This document shows, piece after piece, positions 1-12,600 of a stretch of 64,000 nt of DNA. A program made the position numbers and the translations under genes. The stretch lies in contig NC_135556.1 of assembly GCF_964340395.1 (NCBI RefSeq), positions 7,869,001 through 7,933,000 on the forward strand, in the 5' to 3' direction. The notes beneath the pieces were generated by a model, which saw only the letters and a program-made list of their open reading frames with translations, did no database searches and had not been told where the DNA came from. This DNA comes from Glandiceps talaboti (taxonomy: Eukaryota; Hemichordata; Enteropneusta; Spengelidae). The first letter of the stretch is position 1. Each line of letters begins with the position of its first letter.

Positions 1-175
1 CTTGGAGAATATATTGGACATATTTTTCTGCCAGTCCAGAGAGAGAGAGACATCAACGCTGAATAATGAAATCATTGCGTGATCATTCGTTTCCAATTTA
101 TCGTTCCAAAGTAACTATATTGTTCTGTCCTAGTGTTTGGTCTAATTCAGTTTAACATCTATGTTTCACCAACAG

Positions 176-309
176 GTTCCCTGAAACCAATCCAAGAAGA
201 TAAAAGAGAGTATGAGTCCGGTGGCAAGTCATCTACAGATTCCACAACTATTCCTGGATTAGGAAGAGGATCACTGTCATCTCTTCATGACACAAAAATC
301 CATTGTTAG
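176..309 (+). CDS. 3'-terminal coding exon of an unidentified plus-strand gene
   Basis: An acceptor (tttcaccaacag) at 164-175 precedes a single open frame of 43 codons that starts in phase (two bases complete a split codon) and ends in TAG at 307-309. The tail is Ser/Thr-rich and hydrophilic, beginning SLKPIQEDKREYESGGK and ending SLSSLHDTKIHC. It has no membrane segment and no recognised domain. The other two frames close quickly. The upstream exons lie outside the window, so the protein cannot be named. The gene runs towards the DLC-type gene, so the two are convergent. An ATTAAA at 395-400 is a possible poly(A) signal. What is seen is an acceptor, an open frame and a stop; that it is the last exon of a real gene is inferred. 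Confidence 0.55.
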
Positions 310-355
310 TTCCAGATTTTCATATTAATGGGGCACAAGCTGAGTCTAAATGTAT

Positions 356-375
356 GGGGGGGGGGGGGGGGGGGG
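356..375. repeat. poly-G tract, 20 bp
   Basis: An uninterrupted run of G lies just downstream of the 3' exon, in the probable 3' UTR of the plus-strand gene. Such runs vary in length between individuals. Confidence 0.9.
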
Positions 376-1101
376 CCTTTTATTTTCCCTGCAAATTAAA
401 AAGGTATTTGCTGTATTCTGCTTACCAATATTAATCATACTTAGCCATCATTTGCTACTGGCAGAATTCAAAGCTGGTATAGAGGCATAATATACATTGA
501 GGCTATGATGTACATTTATTATCCTAAGAGCTATTACGCAGCAACTATTATGCACTGATTTCCATTCTTGCATACAGGATAATTAGATATTATTTATTTA
601 ACCTGTAGTTTACATAACTTATTTATCACCTCAATATAACTTAAAAAGTATTATGGTACTCTGTCAAGGACTACTCCTATGACATTGAGTAGTTCATAAC
701 CATGATTTCATCTCAGAGTTTACCTAACTTATTTCATCATTGCCATTACGACATTAAAGTTGTAGAACTTTTTAAACAGTTATTTATCTAGCAATAGAAT
801 GTTGAAAAGTTGAAAAGCTATTATTTTTACTTGGAGTTTACATAACATATTCATCGTCGGCGTTATAACTTTAAAGTTATGGAACTTTTTAAAGGGATAT
901 GATTACATGGAACAGTTCAAAACAATCATTTTTACTTTCTTGTAAACCATGAATATGGTAAAAAACATTAACAGCAAAAATAGCAAGTGAACGATAGTAA
1001 GAAAGCCTACTATTAAAGTACTTGAAATTTGATTTTCAAACATATTAATTCCATGAATTGAATGTTTCCTTTTATTTTGAATCATCTGTAATGCATTGGT
1101 A
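376..1101. other. AT-rich intergenic DNA with a diverged duplication
   Basis: No supported gene. A block with gagtttacctaacttatt near 716 recurs diverged as gagtttacataacatatt near 835, each followed by a run resembling gttgtagaactttttaaa, which suggests an old tandem duplication of about 120 bp. Confidence 0.5.
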
Positions 1102-1814
1102 CTTAGGTATGATCACACAATGTCACATAAGCTCAGTAAGTGAACTTTGTTGGTTTAGGAGGGGGGGAGGGAGTCTGGCGTCAATGCGATTGCTGAACTT
1201 CATTTTCACACTGCTAACCAAATTTCAAAAACTTTCACGTCTTCAATGATAACAGCTTCTGTATTTACTACTGACATGATGATGATAAGTTGATAAAAAT
1301 TTACTTCTAATGTGAGATACAGTGTTTCTGGTAGTATTTTGATGTGTTTACCATCATCTCAGTAAACGTTCATAAGGTTGGAACTTCACGTTTACCATGT
1401 TTTTACATTGCACCGATCGTAGTGGGGTGACTGCTACACTTTGCATCATGGTTTATATCATATACAATGGGTTACACTGAAGTAAAGCACTGTCTGTGAG
1501 TGCTACACTCGTTTATAGCATTCATATCAAGTGTAAAAGTATACTGTTTCAATTGGTTTATCTACAAGCTCAGCATGTGGCCTTTCTAATTATGGTCAAT
1601 TAGCAAATGAAACAGTATACTTTTACACTTGATATGGATGCTATAAACGATTGGGGTACATACAGAAAATGCTGGACTTTGGTATTATGGGTTGTATAAA
1701 TGTATGATGTCACACTTATGAATGTTCATTTAGGGGGAGGGGGAGGTTTTTTTTATCCTAAATGAACGATGTTCCCTTATTGAGCTTGTGCGACATTGTG
1801 TGATTGTCCCTTAG
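1102..1814. mobile_element. Foldback/MITE-like element with about 44-bp terminal inverted repeats
   Basis: The left end (1102-1145, starting cttaggtatgatcacacaat) is an imperfect inverted copy of the right end (1771-1814, ending attgtgtgattgtcccttag). A TA dinucleotide lies immediately outside both ends, as expected of a Tc1/mariner-type target. Inside are two further nested inverted repeats: arms of about 44 bp at about 1509-1555 and 1606-1650, and a short hairpin (ttcattta / taaatgaa) around 1728-1766 flanking a G-rich run. There is no transposase frame, so it would be non-autonomous. The inverted repeats are read directly; assignment to a superfamily is inferred from the TA flanks only. 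Confidence 0.6.
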
Positions 1815-2289
1815 TATATTGAAAACATTGGTAAAGACCATCTACAAACACACTGGCAAAATGAATTCATAATATTTATATTCAGTGTCTTCTTTCATGC
1901 ATCTATGGTGTGATAGGTAATCACACTTTTCCATAACATGGCAAGGTACATCAAACAAAAAATGATTACAAAAAAATTAATATATAGATACTAGTATATT
2001 AATTTGATAAATAGGGGTCATACTGTGGAAGGCTATACAGTATTTATTCATTTATTTAACCAACAGAACACATAATGTTGTATGTAAAAGTTGTCCAAAT
2101 ATACAAATAGATATTTATAGGTACACTTTATATTTAAGAAAGTCATGTCATTTTTTGCTACAGTTGTTGATCACACAGGATGTTACAGCATTCTGAGATT
2201 TCACAGCTTCTACTTTTTATCTGTATAGTTCATACAGACTGGTGTTGTTACATGTAATTTAGTGATACAAGTTTTTATTGTAGTAGTAA

Positions 2290-2479
2290 GTTCTTGTACT
2301 ACAACCAAGGGTTCTAAGTACTTAGGAGTAACAATTCCCCTGTTCAGGTTGACAGGCTTTGGTAAACTGTCTGTTTGCTAGCTTTATTACTGCTAGGTGG
2401 TGGTCAGTTTGTAAAAGCCTGTCAACATGAACAGGTGAAACAGTACTCCTAATCAGACCATTGCTTGTGATACAAGAAC
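2290..2479. mobile_element. Palindromic MITE-like element (190 bp)
   Basis: The whole unit folds back on itself. The outer arms are gttcttgtactacaa and ttgtgatacaagaac. The inner arms, 2323-2369 and 2404-2450, share a core of the type cctgttcaggttgacaggct in opposite orientation. TAA lies directly outside each end, fitting the 3-bp TWA target of PIF/Harbinger elements. There is no coding capacity. The class is inferred; the inverted repeat is directly visible. Confidence 0.5.
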
Positions 2480-2762
2480 TAAATATTACTCTGTTTTACC
2501 ATAGACGTGATCACTCTCCAACATCTATGGTTTTGCAGACCTGATGGATATATCAAAATAATTTTTAATTTTTCCAAAAAGCTCTTCTGTTAGCTTTGTT
2601 AGAGATTTATCTACTTATAGTTAGTTACTAGTATGTCATGAGAAAGGAACCTTAAATTGACAAGATTATTAGGGTATTAGACTTTTAACTTGTTATGCAT
2701 GTGTCTTTTGTTGTATATTATTATAAACATATCCTTTCATTCTAATCATACCACTATGACAG

Positions 2763-2938
2763 AATCCCATGACACGTGAGTGCAAGTGTGGCGTACTTGG
2801 GGTATTTGCATGAGTGATTGCAGTGTTCTCTGTGGCAGTACTTTCACAAGCATAGCGAGTGAGTGCTGCAGAAAATACTGCAAGCGTAAGTGCAAATACC
2901 CCTGAGTACCCACACTGGAACTCATGTGGCATGGGGTT
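2763..2938. repeat. Third inverted-repeat unit (176 bp)
   Basis: A left arm from 2763 to about 2810, containing gtacttggggtatttgca, is an imperfect inverted copy of about 2891-2938, containing tgcaaatacccctgagtacc. The loop is about 80 bp. It differs in sequence from the two neighbouring palindromes. It may be another MITE, but no target duplication is clear. Confidence 0.45.
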
Positions 2939-4291
2939 GTTATTACATACCTTAATCTGAAATGTCAAATTTACATTTAAAAAAATCATACAGCGCTATC
3001 ACGTAATTTCATGTGTAGTCAACGATTGTGTCCTCATTTGCATATCATTTGCATGCAGGTATGCAATAATGTTTTCGGTATTGCGCTGTTGTGAAAATAC
3101 CACTAGTATGCACACGTACCAGTGCAAGGAATCTCTGGTACATATGTAATAACACTGGGTCTTTTGTTTTCCATACCAGTAGTATGAGGTATAACATTTG
3201 TGTTTCATTCTATGGATAGTACATGTACTATGAAGTGTTTTGAAGACGTTTGATTTCACCCACTGCCAAAGTTTTCTGTAAGTAAGTGCCTCAAAATAAA
3301 GTTATCGATATACAAAATCCATTTTCTTCAAATTGTGATATTTGATATGATAGTTATTGATATGACATGACTGCTCATTCCTAACGTTGAAAGAGGATGG
3401 CAAGGGAAATTTCACTAGACTTTTATACTATCCAAATTTGACAGAGGGAACAGTCAGGTCAATAACGTGTGGGTAAAAGGGTGGCTGAAGACTAGATGGA
3501 TAGATTGAACGTTCTGATTACTGATGTATACTACAAAACAGCTTCATGATGTTGATGAGTTTTGTCACCTGTTGACCTTCTCTAGACTAACTGCTGTATC
3601 CCATGGTAACGTACGTTATTGTATGGTCAAGGTGAGACTGGAAATACCAAACACACTGGAAGCAAATCCAGTGGGAACTGACTGAAAAACTCGCACTATG
3701 CTCAACATGAGCACTATGCAGAAGTCTGCACCAGCTTTCAAATTGTGAGCGCCCTCTGTTGTTGCCATACAGTAGATTTCTAGCCTGGATTCTTTGCAGA
3801 TCATGTCGTAGAGGGCGATATATATAATGGCTAGGTTTAGTAGATGACAAGAGTGACAGTTTTCTCAATCTGTACTCTTTCTGATGTTTGCATGGAGTAC
3901 AGACAGACTCCTAGTAATAGTTTACTACTGGTATCGTTATGTATATTTCTACTGTCATCCTGAGACCTACATTGCTGGAGGTGGCTTTATTGGTAAATTT
4001 TCACAGCACCAAATATTTCAACGTCCACATATACAAACACATTCCAAATAAGACATGCATACCTTTCTCCATTCATCTCAACAATGCAACGTCCAAATAT
4101 CTGCCACTCAAAGTATAACCACAAACACTTCTACATATTTTTATAACAATTGATATTTTGTATTTATTTATTTCCTTTATAACATATTTCATTATATACA
4201 TTAATATTTTTAACCACGGCTAAATAATAAAACTGTCAGGTGGGATAGGTTGGACCGATGTTTATGTAGAACATGAAGAAAACAACAAAAA
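2939..4291. other. Intergenic DNA, no gene seen
   Basis: Only short unsupported open frames. One exact CCATGGTAAC (3601-3610) occurs here, and there is a weak inverted repeat around 3097-3190. Confidence 0.5.
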
Positions 4292-4319
4292 TTACAATTT
4301 ATAGCAGTCCTTTAGAGAA

Positions 4320-4572
4320 GACTGCCAAAAAAGGGTAATTATTGACAAGAACTTAATTGCCAAAAAAGGGTAGAATTTTGACAAGAACTGATCTGCCAAA
4401 AAAGGGTAGAATTTTGACAAGAACTGATCTGCCAAAAAAGGGTAGAATTTTGACAAGAACTGATCTGCCAAAAAAGGGTAGAATTTTGACAAGAACTTAT
4501 CTGCCAAAAAAGGGTAGAATTTTGACAAGAACTTAATTGCCAAAAAAGGGTAGAATTTTGACAAGAACTGAT
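4320..4572. repeat. 36-bp minisatellite, about 7 copies
   Basis: A unit containing ctgccaaaaaagggtagaat followed by tttgacaagaactgat is repeated head to tail with very few differences (aattgcc versus gatctgcc variants). Because 36 is a multiple of three and the unit lacks stops in two minus frames, artificial repeat-protein frames are open across it. They start in low-complexity DNA, have no flanking coding signal and should not be annotated as genes. Confidence 0.9.
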
Positions 4573-4590
4573 CCGACATAAATCTATCAC

Positions 4591-6257
4591 TACCGGAGCT
4601 TACACTGGCAGGGAAAAAGACTGAAAAATTTCAGTTGATGTTCACCTATGTAGTTGTAAATTATACAGGACACTTACTATCAAATTAAACAAAACAAAAG
4701 ATTAATATTGCTCATAAGTAACCATAGCAACATCACATTTAAACAGAAATTCACCACAGTGAATATTTTTGTGACCATTTTCCAACAATACAAATTACAA
4801 TACAAATTAGTTTGAAAGTTTACCCAAAAAAAAAAATACCAATAAAATAAATAGTAATTGTGTTTCTGTAGAAAATAAATATGTTTTATATTCTTTGGTT
4901 TGTTAGTATCACCCAACCAGGGGCTGAAACTCTAGAGCGTTACTAAAGCTATCATATCATAACGTCTACTAAATTAAACTACTACATTCTACTAGCCTAA
5001 CTCTACGATTAAAATAATACATACGCAAAATACTGAAACTTGTAATATTTCAACTTCTTTTCTCCGATATTTGCCAGATAAGCATGACCTGTATGTGTGG
5101 ATGAATTGAACTCCATCAGTTAACGCAAAAGGCAGAAAGTGATAAGCTTCAGAAAGTTGATGCCATTATGCACGTATTACAAATCTTTGGTACATTAGCT
5201 GAGAGCAGTTAAAAAGAAAACCTTGTTAGTTTTGTGAACAATACACAGCAGGGGGCCTCTTTCAAAATGTCATGGAAGCTTAGCAGATAAAGAGGTGATA
5301 GAGGGAGCCCTTCACAACACACCATCACTTTTCAGCCACCTTCAAAGGTATGATACCGTAGAGGGCGCTGTGACACTAACCCACCACCATTACACACCCT
5401 AAACATTGTTAATACCAACATAGTGTTAGTAAAGTCGTTTTTCACTCCTCTATTTACTGAGCTCCTGGCAGCCGATTCCTGGACATGGGTTTCGTCTAAT
5501 GTTAAACCTGATTGTTGATAATATTTCACTAAATAGGTAATAATAATACTCCTTTACAAGTCACATAGCTCAAACATGACACATACATGTCAAGTCCTTT
5601 TTTCAAGCAGTACACTACACGCTTCTCTCCCAAGGTGTCAACACACCCTCCGGGACCCTCAAAAAATATAAATCCCTGAATACATTAAATAAAACTTGTG
5701 GCAATTTGCAAACAAAAGCTCATAATAAAGCTTGAATCTTCTTCTCCTGTATTAGTTTATAAGGATGTGTATATATATATAAATAAAGCTTTTCAAAAAT
5801 CCTGATGGGTAGAGAGACTGTACTCTGTGCACCACAAAGACGTTTTACATACACAGACCTCTCAATGTCAGTCTCATATAAAAGTAGCAAAAAAAAACAA
5901 CCCACATTTCAACTTTGAAATTCTAAATCTTACACAATACAACACAACACGTTTTGTTCTGTTGGCGTAACGTAACGTTGTTGTATAAACAGATACAATG
6001 AGGTATAAAGTACAATATAACAGGTCATCCAATGCTGATAACAACATTGCAAAGGTTAGTTAGTTATTTTTTTTTTATAAAAAAAAACGTAACATATAAT
6101 AACATAAGGTAATTTCTTGTAAATTCAAAGTTGGCTTTCACTGAAATATTGGAATTCTCCAAGTTTGTTTTTTTCAGTATACAAAGTCATTTTTCATTTT
6201 ACTTGGTGATATAAATGGTTACAGTCTGTGATCAGTCTCTATTCCTTTACACGACCA
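4591..6257. other. Intergenic DNA downstream of the DLC-type gene
   Basis: AT-rich, with no gene supported. It holds short A/T homopolymers (for example around 6067-6090) and nothing with splice-site or codon structure. Confidence 0.5.
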
Positions 6258-6258
6258 T

Positions 6259-6264
6259 TTTATT
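6259..6264 (-). promoter_or_regulatory. Candidate poly(A) signal AATAAA of the DLC-type gene
   Basis: TTTATT on the plus strand reads AATAAA on the minus strand, 272 bases past the TGA. It would give a 3' UTR of about 290 nt. Further AT-rich signals lie downstream, so a longer UTR is possible. Confidence 0.4.
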
Positions 6265-6535
6265 CACCAACAATTTTATCACAAAACATACGCCCTCAGC
6301 AAAATCCCGTCATCACATAGGGCTGTTTCTTTGTAGGCACTTCAACAAGTCTGCACTGTATGTAGTAGTGTTGTAAATCCTTACAGACTGCAGTGTAATC
6401 TGAGAGAGAACAGTTCCTTATCAAACTAAAGGCTGCAGATAGACTACAGCTCCTCGTCAAACTTCGGACTGACAACTCCAACTGGCTTCTATAGAACAGA
6501 ACGTTTACAGCAATGCCATCCAGAGCCTGAGCCTC

Positions 6536-6659
6536 TCACACTTTGGTTTCTGGACCCTCTAGTTCTGTGGTAGAATGCTTGTAGGAGTCCCTAAGCCTGG
6601 CAATAAGGTGAGCTGTTGTGTGACCGAATACTTTGTTATACCACTCCACACTGCGACCT
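6536..6659 (-). CDS. DLC1: DLC-type gene coding exon 16: end of START domain and stop
   Basis: The acceptor ttttttgcag lies just above 6659. The exon completes a split Arg and encodes RGRSVEWYNKVFGH, then TAHLIARLRDSY, the last helix of the START fold, followed by a short polar tail ending GPETKV and TGA at 6536-6538. The 3' UTR follows towards lower coordinates. The 417-bp intron above it is unremarkable. Confidence 0.92.
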
Positions 6660-9600
6660 CTGCAAAAAATGTTAGAAATAAAAATTGGGGATAAGTATAA
6701 AACAATTTTTACTTTGTCTTGATATTACGTATGCAATATATAAAACTTGTGTAAATCATGTTGTGATATTTACTCTAAAAACAAGAAATGTTGTCATCAC
6801 ATGCTCAACAACTGAGGGCACTGTTCACTAAGTAGATGGCAGGTAAAATCAAACACCCAAAATTTGAGCAAATCACGCACAAGCAAATGACATCTGCCCT
6901 CACATACACACTTGCTCTAAAGTACTAAATAAAAAGAACAGTAACTGTCATAAATTATAGATTCAGTGACAGGTTTGTTGAATTGAGAATTAAAATTGGA
7001 CAATGTCCTGAAACAATTATATTTTGGGGGGGGGGCCTAATCACGGTAGGTAAACAAGAGTATGATATTGTCGTACCTTGAGTCAATTCGACAAATATAG
7101 GTAAGTCTAGATTTGCCAGCACCACATGGTTCTATTAGATATCTTGAGGCTAATACGGTTGCCCTAATTCCACCAAGGAGTGTCGAGTCTGGATGTTCAA
7201 CCGATGTCGCAACCAACACACAGGCACCTCTCGGCAAGTCTGTTCGCCATCTACGCAAAACACAGTAATCCCTGGATGGGTGGGGTGCCATATTGTTTCT
7301 CACATACTGGAATACTTCAGTCTCCTGGTCTAACTTCTCAACTGTTCTCCATTTAACAAAGTCGTCATCCCACATGTGTCTGTTAAAAAAAAAAAAAAAA
7401 AAAGGTTTGATTGATCAGAAACCAAATTTGAAATCGTGACGTAACTTGTAAAACTGTGACAACAACGTATGTGACAGACAAACTGTATGTATAGTATTTG
7501 TTTGTATGTGACAGTCTCTAATGGGATATATATAGCTCATGGGAAGTACTACGAAGTAATTTACTTGTCATAACAAGAGTTTCAAAATCAGTCAAATTAT
7601 CCACTTCTCCGACTTTAATGAACTAATTTATTCATCCCTGTAATATAATGATGTTTGGAACAGACTCAAGGGTGAGGTTGCTCTATTTTATACAGACTTT
7701 CAGGGGACTAATTATACTGATTAACATTTCATATCACAATGCCTCCCTCTCCTGGGTAGCATTAATCATACAGCAAATATATATTATCTACATAATGCAC
7801 GGCCTACCTTTCTCTAAGCACTCTATGTAATAGCTCTGCAGGAGGGGCCTCTACCTCCACAGAACATTTCCATAGCCTCAGCGGATGGCCATCGCCGACT
7901 TTTTTGTACGCTAAGTCTGTTCCTTCCACAGACGGACAGGAAACCCAGCCTTTGAACTTGTCTCTTGCTTCCTGTTTTTCAAATAAAAAGAGGCATATAA
8001 TTAGGTGGTGAAGGCAGAACATAAATGAAGTAACACTTGCATTAAGATACCATACTCCAGAGGGATGTTAGCTAACATGAACTGAAATTCAAACACTCCT
8101 GTAAAATCTTAAACGCTTTGGATTACAATAAAGCACCTAATATTACAGAAACTTTAGAGGCTACGGTTTCAATCGCAGGTTCTCACATTAGTATCACCTC
8201 ATACACACAGATTACAGAGGATCACTCATTTGTTATAGATCAATTTTTCTATAGTTCTGTCAGATAACCAGTTTTCACACCTACATCCTAATCTACACCA
8301 AGTAGTTCCAATAAAAAATACTTGAGATATACATTTTCTAGTCATTGACTTCAAGGACTTATTATTACGCCACACTTCTTGGAACATCTTGTAAGAAATA
8401 ATACTAAGAAATGATACATGGGAAGAAGTCTTGACAACATACAAACATACACTTGTAAGAAGTACTGTACTACTAAGAAATGGTACGTGGGAAGAAGTCT
8501 TGACAACATACACGTTGACAAGTCTGGAGGTCAATTGTCAGTCTTACCTTTAAGATTCCTTGAATACAGCCCTCCAAGTGTGTTTTGTAACCATCAGTTT
8601 CATCATCGTTGTTGTTGCTCCCTAACTTGTTGAGAGGAACAGGCTCTCCTAGCTCCATGTATGAAAAGTGACATTTCATCATTGTGTCTTCTGGAATCTG
8701 TCAAAAAAAATATACACACAGATTGATATTAACACAAGGACTGGACTCATTTCATTATCATCAGGAACAAAGAAAATTAAATAATTGCTCGTCTTGAAAG
8801 CTGCCCTAGCTGCAACTGAGATAAATTTTTTCATCAAGTAACCATATGTATATGCACTAAAAATTGGTCAGATGTTATTTAAACCCTTATGTTTGAATCC
8901 CATGGTCTTGGATAACTACTATCTTATAGTGATTGAATATGACTATTCCTTTGTTCATGTCCAACTTTTTCAGTAGCTCTGCCAGAAAACTGCTTTCCAC
9001 ATGTAAAGTTTCGTTCTAATTCAACATTTGGCGATATGCAAAATACAAAGCACATCTGAACCTAGCTGACAAAAACATTGACTCACCACAAATAATTTCT
9101 TCACGTCACGAATCATCAAAGCTAGGCATTCATGTGCTGTGATATTATCACTCAGTTCCTTCTGATCTGGCTTCCCGAGTTGAGCACGTCGTCGTCTTTG
9201 TGGACTAGTACCAGTACGGGGGCCACTCATGTGGAATAATGAAGGAGCAAAGCACACGGCTAAATTATGCGCCGTCATCTGTAACAGAAGACCAAATGTT
9301 CATACATTAACTAACGTATATGCAGCATGCATGGAGAAAAAAACATCATGATGGCTATGTGTTCAAATTAACAACTCTCTCTAACTTGAGTAAACCTAAT
9401 GAGCTAATTACCTGTAAAAAAAAATGAAAACAAACTATATCCCAGGAGTCTGGTAACAAGGAAAGGCAGACAATCTTACGTCAAACCTTCTATATCAAGG
9501 AACGTTGCTATCTGGTACTATTTTTACAACCAACATATTTTTTTTAAAAACAAGTCCTTAAAATAACTTCTCTCTAATTAATTTTGAGTTCAACCCTTTT

Positions 9601-12600
9601 GTAATTTCCTCAGTATTCATTTGATACCTTTCAGGAAGCAACCATCATAGAAACATAACGTCACCCACTTTGAATATCTCTCCCACAAGCTGGTGCTTCA
9701 GTTGCCAGATTGCTGTTTCAACACTTAATGAAAATATCTATCCTTTTGCTAATAACTTTGCCATGATAAATCATACATCTATATCTTAACAACTACAGCT
9801 AACATGTCAAATGGACACTGGTTGCTAAGACAACAGCACATACAGTTTTGGCGATTCTTTGCTATCAAACCCTGGATCGTACTCACGACTGCATCTGATT
9901 TCACATTGATAGATATAAACATACAAACATCACGATTTTACTGTATAAAGTAACATCTTTACTTTCTTGCGAATAAAATTATTTGGTTTGCTATGTCTGA
10001 CTAACCATCCCACTCCACCCCATAGGTAGGGAAAACACACCAACAGAAGGATCCCAGTTTAAACAGATATGCCACCTTGTGATGAATTTCACTGATTCTT
10101 ACCTGGTTTGTATCCGAGTGCTGTGCAATATCACTAAGAAATAATAACAATGACTGCAGTACTTCTCTGTTCTCGTCAGGCATCAACATTATTGTGGACT
10201 GGAAAGCCTGAAGACGCATATCCTTGGGCATTGCTGTTGACACACAATAGAAACATTTCATTACTAATTTTGTAGTGCTTTTAGAACAAAACATATCAAT
10301 TCATGAATTCAAGAGGAGGAAAAATTTTGCTGAGAGAAAAAAACATATTATATGATTTCTGTAAGTATGTTTTCTAAGAAATTCCACTATTGTCATTTTA
10401 TTAAGATTTTTTTTTTGCCCCAGCTCTCTACTGAAAAATTTTGAAAAAAAAGTCAGGAGTTTTCTGCTGTACTTGCAGTGTAGCTACCGTAGCTATATTT
10501 TCAGTGTCGCTACCGTAGAGCTATCCTATTCAAGAATACATCACCACTGTATAGTGTAACAGCTAGACATCCTTGAAGCTATATAAGCATGAATCAAACA
10601 TCCTTATTTCGCTCACGAAAATTTAAACAATTTTTATTTTTCTCTTGAGAGCCTGAGACCAGTCAAATCACTTTACTAATAATACAAGACCTTGGTTTTT
10701 ACTTTACAGTCATACGCCGACCGACCGACCGTCCTTGTATCGTATCCTGAAGGAGTGCGGTAATTCTATTCTTAACATGCAACAAGGAAATCTGTCCTTG
10801 GAAAAAAAAAAACTTAACAAGTGTAGGAGTCTTGTTGTGTTTTTCTATGTAACCAACTCTACTGCTGGAGGAGATATTTCACTAACACAATTGTCATTCG
10901 CATGTGTGGGCACTGCTGCCTCTACGGTTTTAAATTCTGCTCATTTCAATGATATCTATACAAGGACTAAACCCATTAATATCAACATCTGTAAATGGAT
11001 TGCTCCTTTGCCAACATCCAGACGGCTGTCGGTTGCCTGGCAACAGCAGGAAATTTGCAATTCTTGAGTTACACATCTTATTTTAATGACTGATACAGGA
11101 CTCTAGGGTAATCTTTTTTCATCAACAGATTCTGTTTGTTGGAAGATGAAAATATTGCAAAACATATTGGTTTGGACGTGATTTGAAAAGACAAAAAAAA
11201 AATACTCACATGTATGGATGCTGAGGAAGGTCTCGGAGAGTTTTGTAGTCAGCAGTGGCTCGGGTAATTCTCTGAAATATTGCTTCAGCATGTCTGCTAC
11301 ATCATATGCCATCATGCCTTCATAATCGGAGTGATCTATAAGAAAAGTGAACATTTTCCCCCGTGTTTAAAATGTGGTTTAAAAATACTCAAATACTGGC
11401 TGCATGGTGAATACTGTTAGACATGTAGCTGAATAGTTTTAATGTACATGTTTTTTTGAAATATTGACATAAGAAATCCAGCATTTATTTTCATGTGTTG
11501 TCATAGAAACCTCAAGTCAACTTATTGGTAAGCATTGGACTACATTTTTTAACCCTGTTCATACTAATTTTCGTAATTCTGGAAATAATTCCGTGGCAAC
11601 AAAGTGGTATATATGGAAATAAAAAAATAAATCCATTCACAAGTGCTTGGATGCACACATACATATATATGCACACGTGTGACATGAACATTTTGATACA
11701 TATTAGCACAAACACACACATACACACACACACATACACACATGCATGCAGATACTGACACAGATACAAACACACACGTATGAACATGTGCATAGAAACA
11801 TGTCACGAGTCCATTCAATTCACTGAGGGACAATTTATAAACCTTTCCTACCTTGGTTCATTTCACAATTTTTCTTCAGCTGTTGGATTCTTGTTCTGAC
11901 GCCAGGTTTGCGGAATATTCCGACTGCTTCCGGAGCCGTTTTCCTGAGGTACCTCATGGCATGAAGTATGGTTTGTGGCAGTGGTTGACCAGTGCGTTGA
12001 AGAGTAACACTCAGAGGGACACCAAACACACACTTCTCTTTGTAGTCTGGGGTCTTTATACGACGCATAAAACGTGGCATCACTCTGTAATTGTAACAAA
12101 GTATATAACAACATTAATTATGCAATACAACAAAAAAATGTATATTTACAATAAAGTAAAAAAAAAAAAAAACATATACGATTATGTACTGTGAATGGTT
12201 TTAATGCAATAATTTAGTAGCAAGCATCGGGCAAGAAATGTATGCATAATAAATAATATTAAATTTTCCATCGCCTATGACAAAAAATCAATAATTTTCG
12301 TAGACTTATTTTTCATACAAGAATCTAGATGACGCTACTCTAAGCCAAGCATGGCTTCCATATTTGAATAAAGTCAATCAGAAAATCCATTTGGTTAAGA
12401 CCCTTTGACATCTTCAAAGGTAAAAGGAAACGCACAATGCTGAAAGCACACGTGTATACAAACGTGAGGTGCAGATATTTCTCTACAAATTCTACTTCAC
12501 GAAATTCTCAATTCTACTAAACGGCGAGATAAAAACAAACTCTGCCTATAAAACATTTTTGACTTAATGTCTCTTAACACAAGAGTGCCGTTGACAATCT

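Noticed and set aside
4292-4590. Open frames reading as a 12-residue repeat protein
   Set aside because: They are produced entirely by the 36-bp minisatellite, with no coding signal outside it and two frames equally open.
11512-11833. His/Thr/Val-rich frames around the (CA)n tract
   Set aside because: Microsatellite translation inside an intron of the DLC-type gene.
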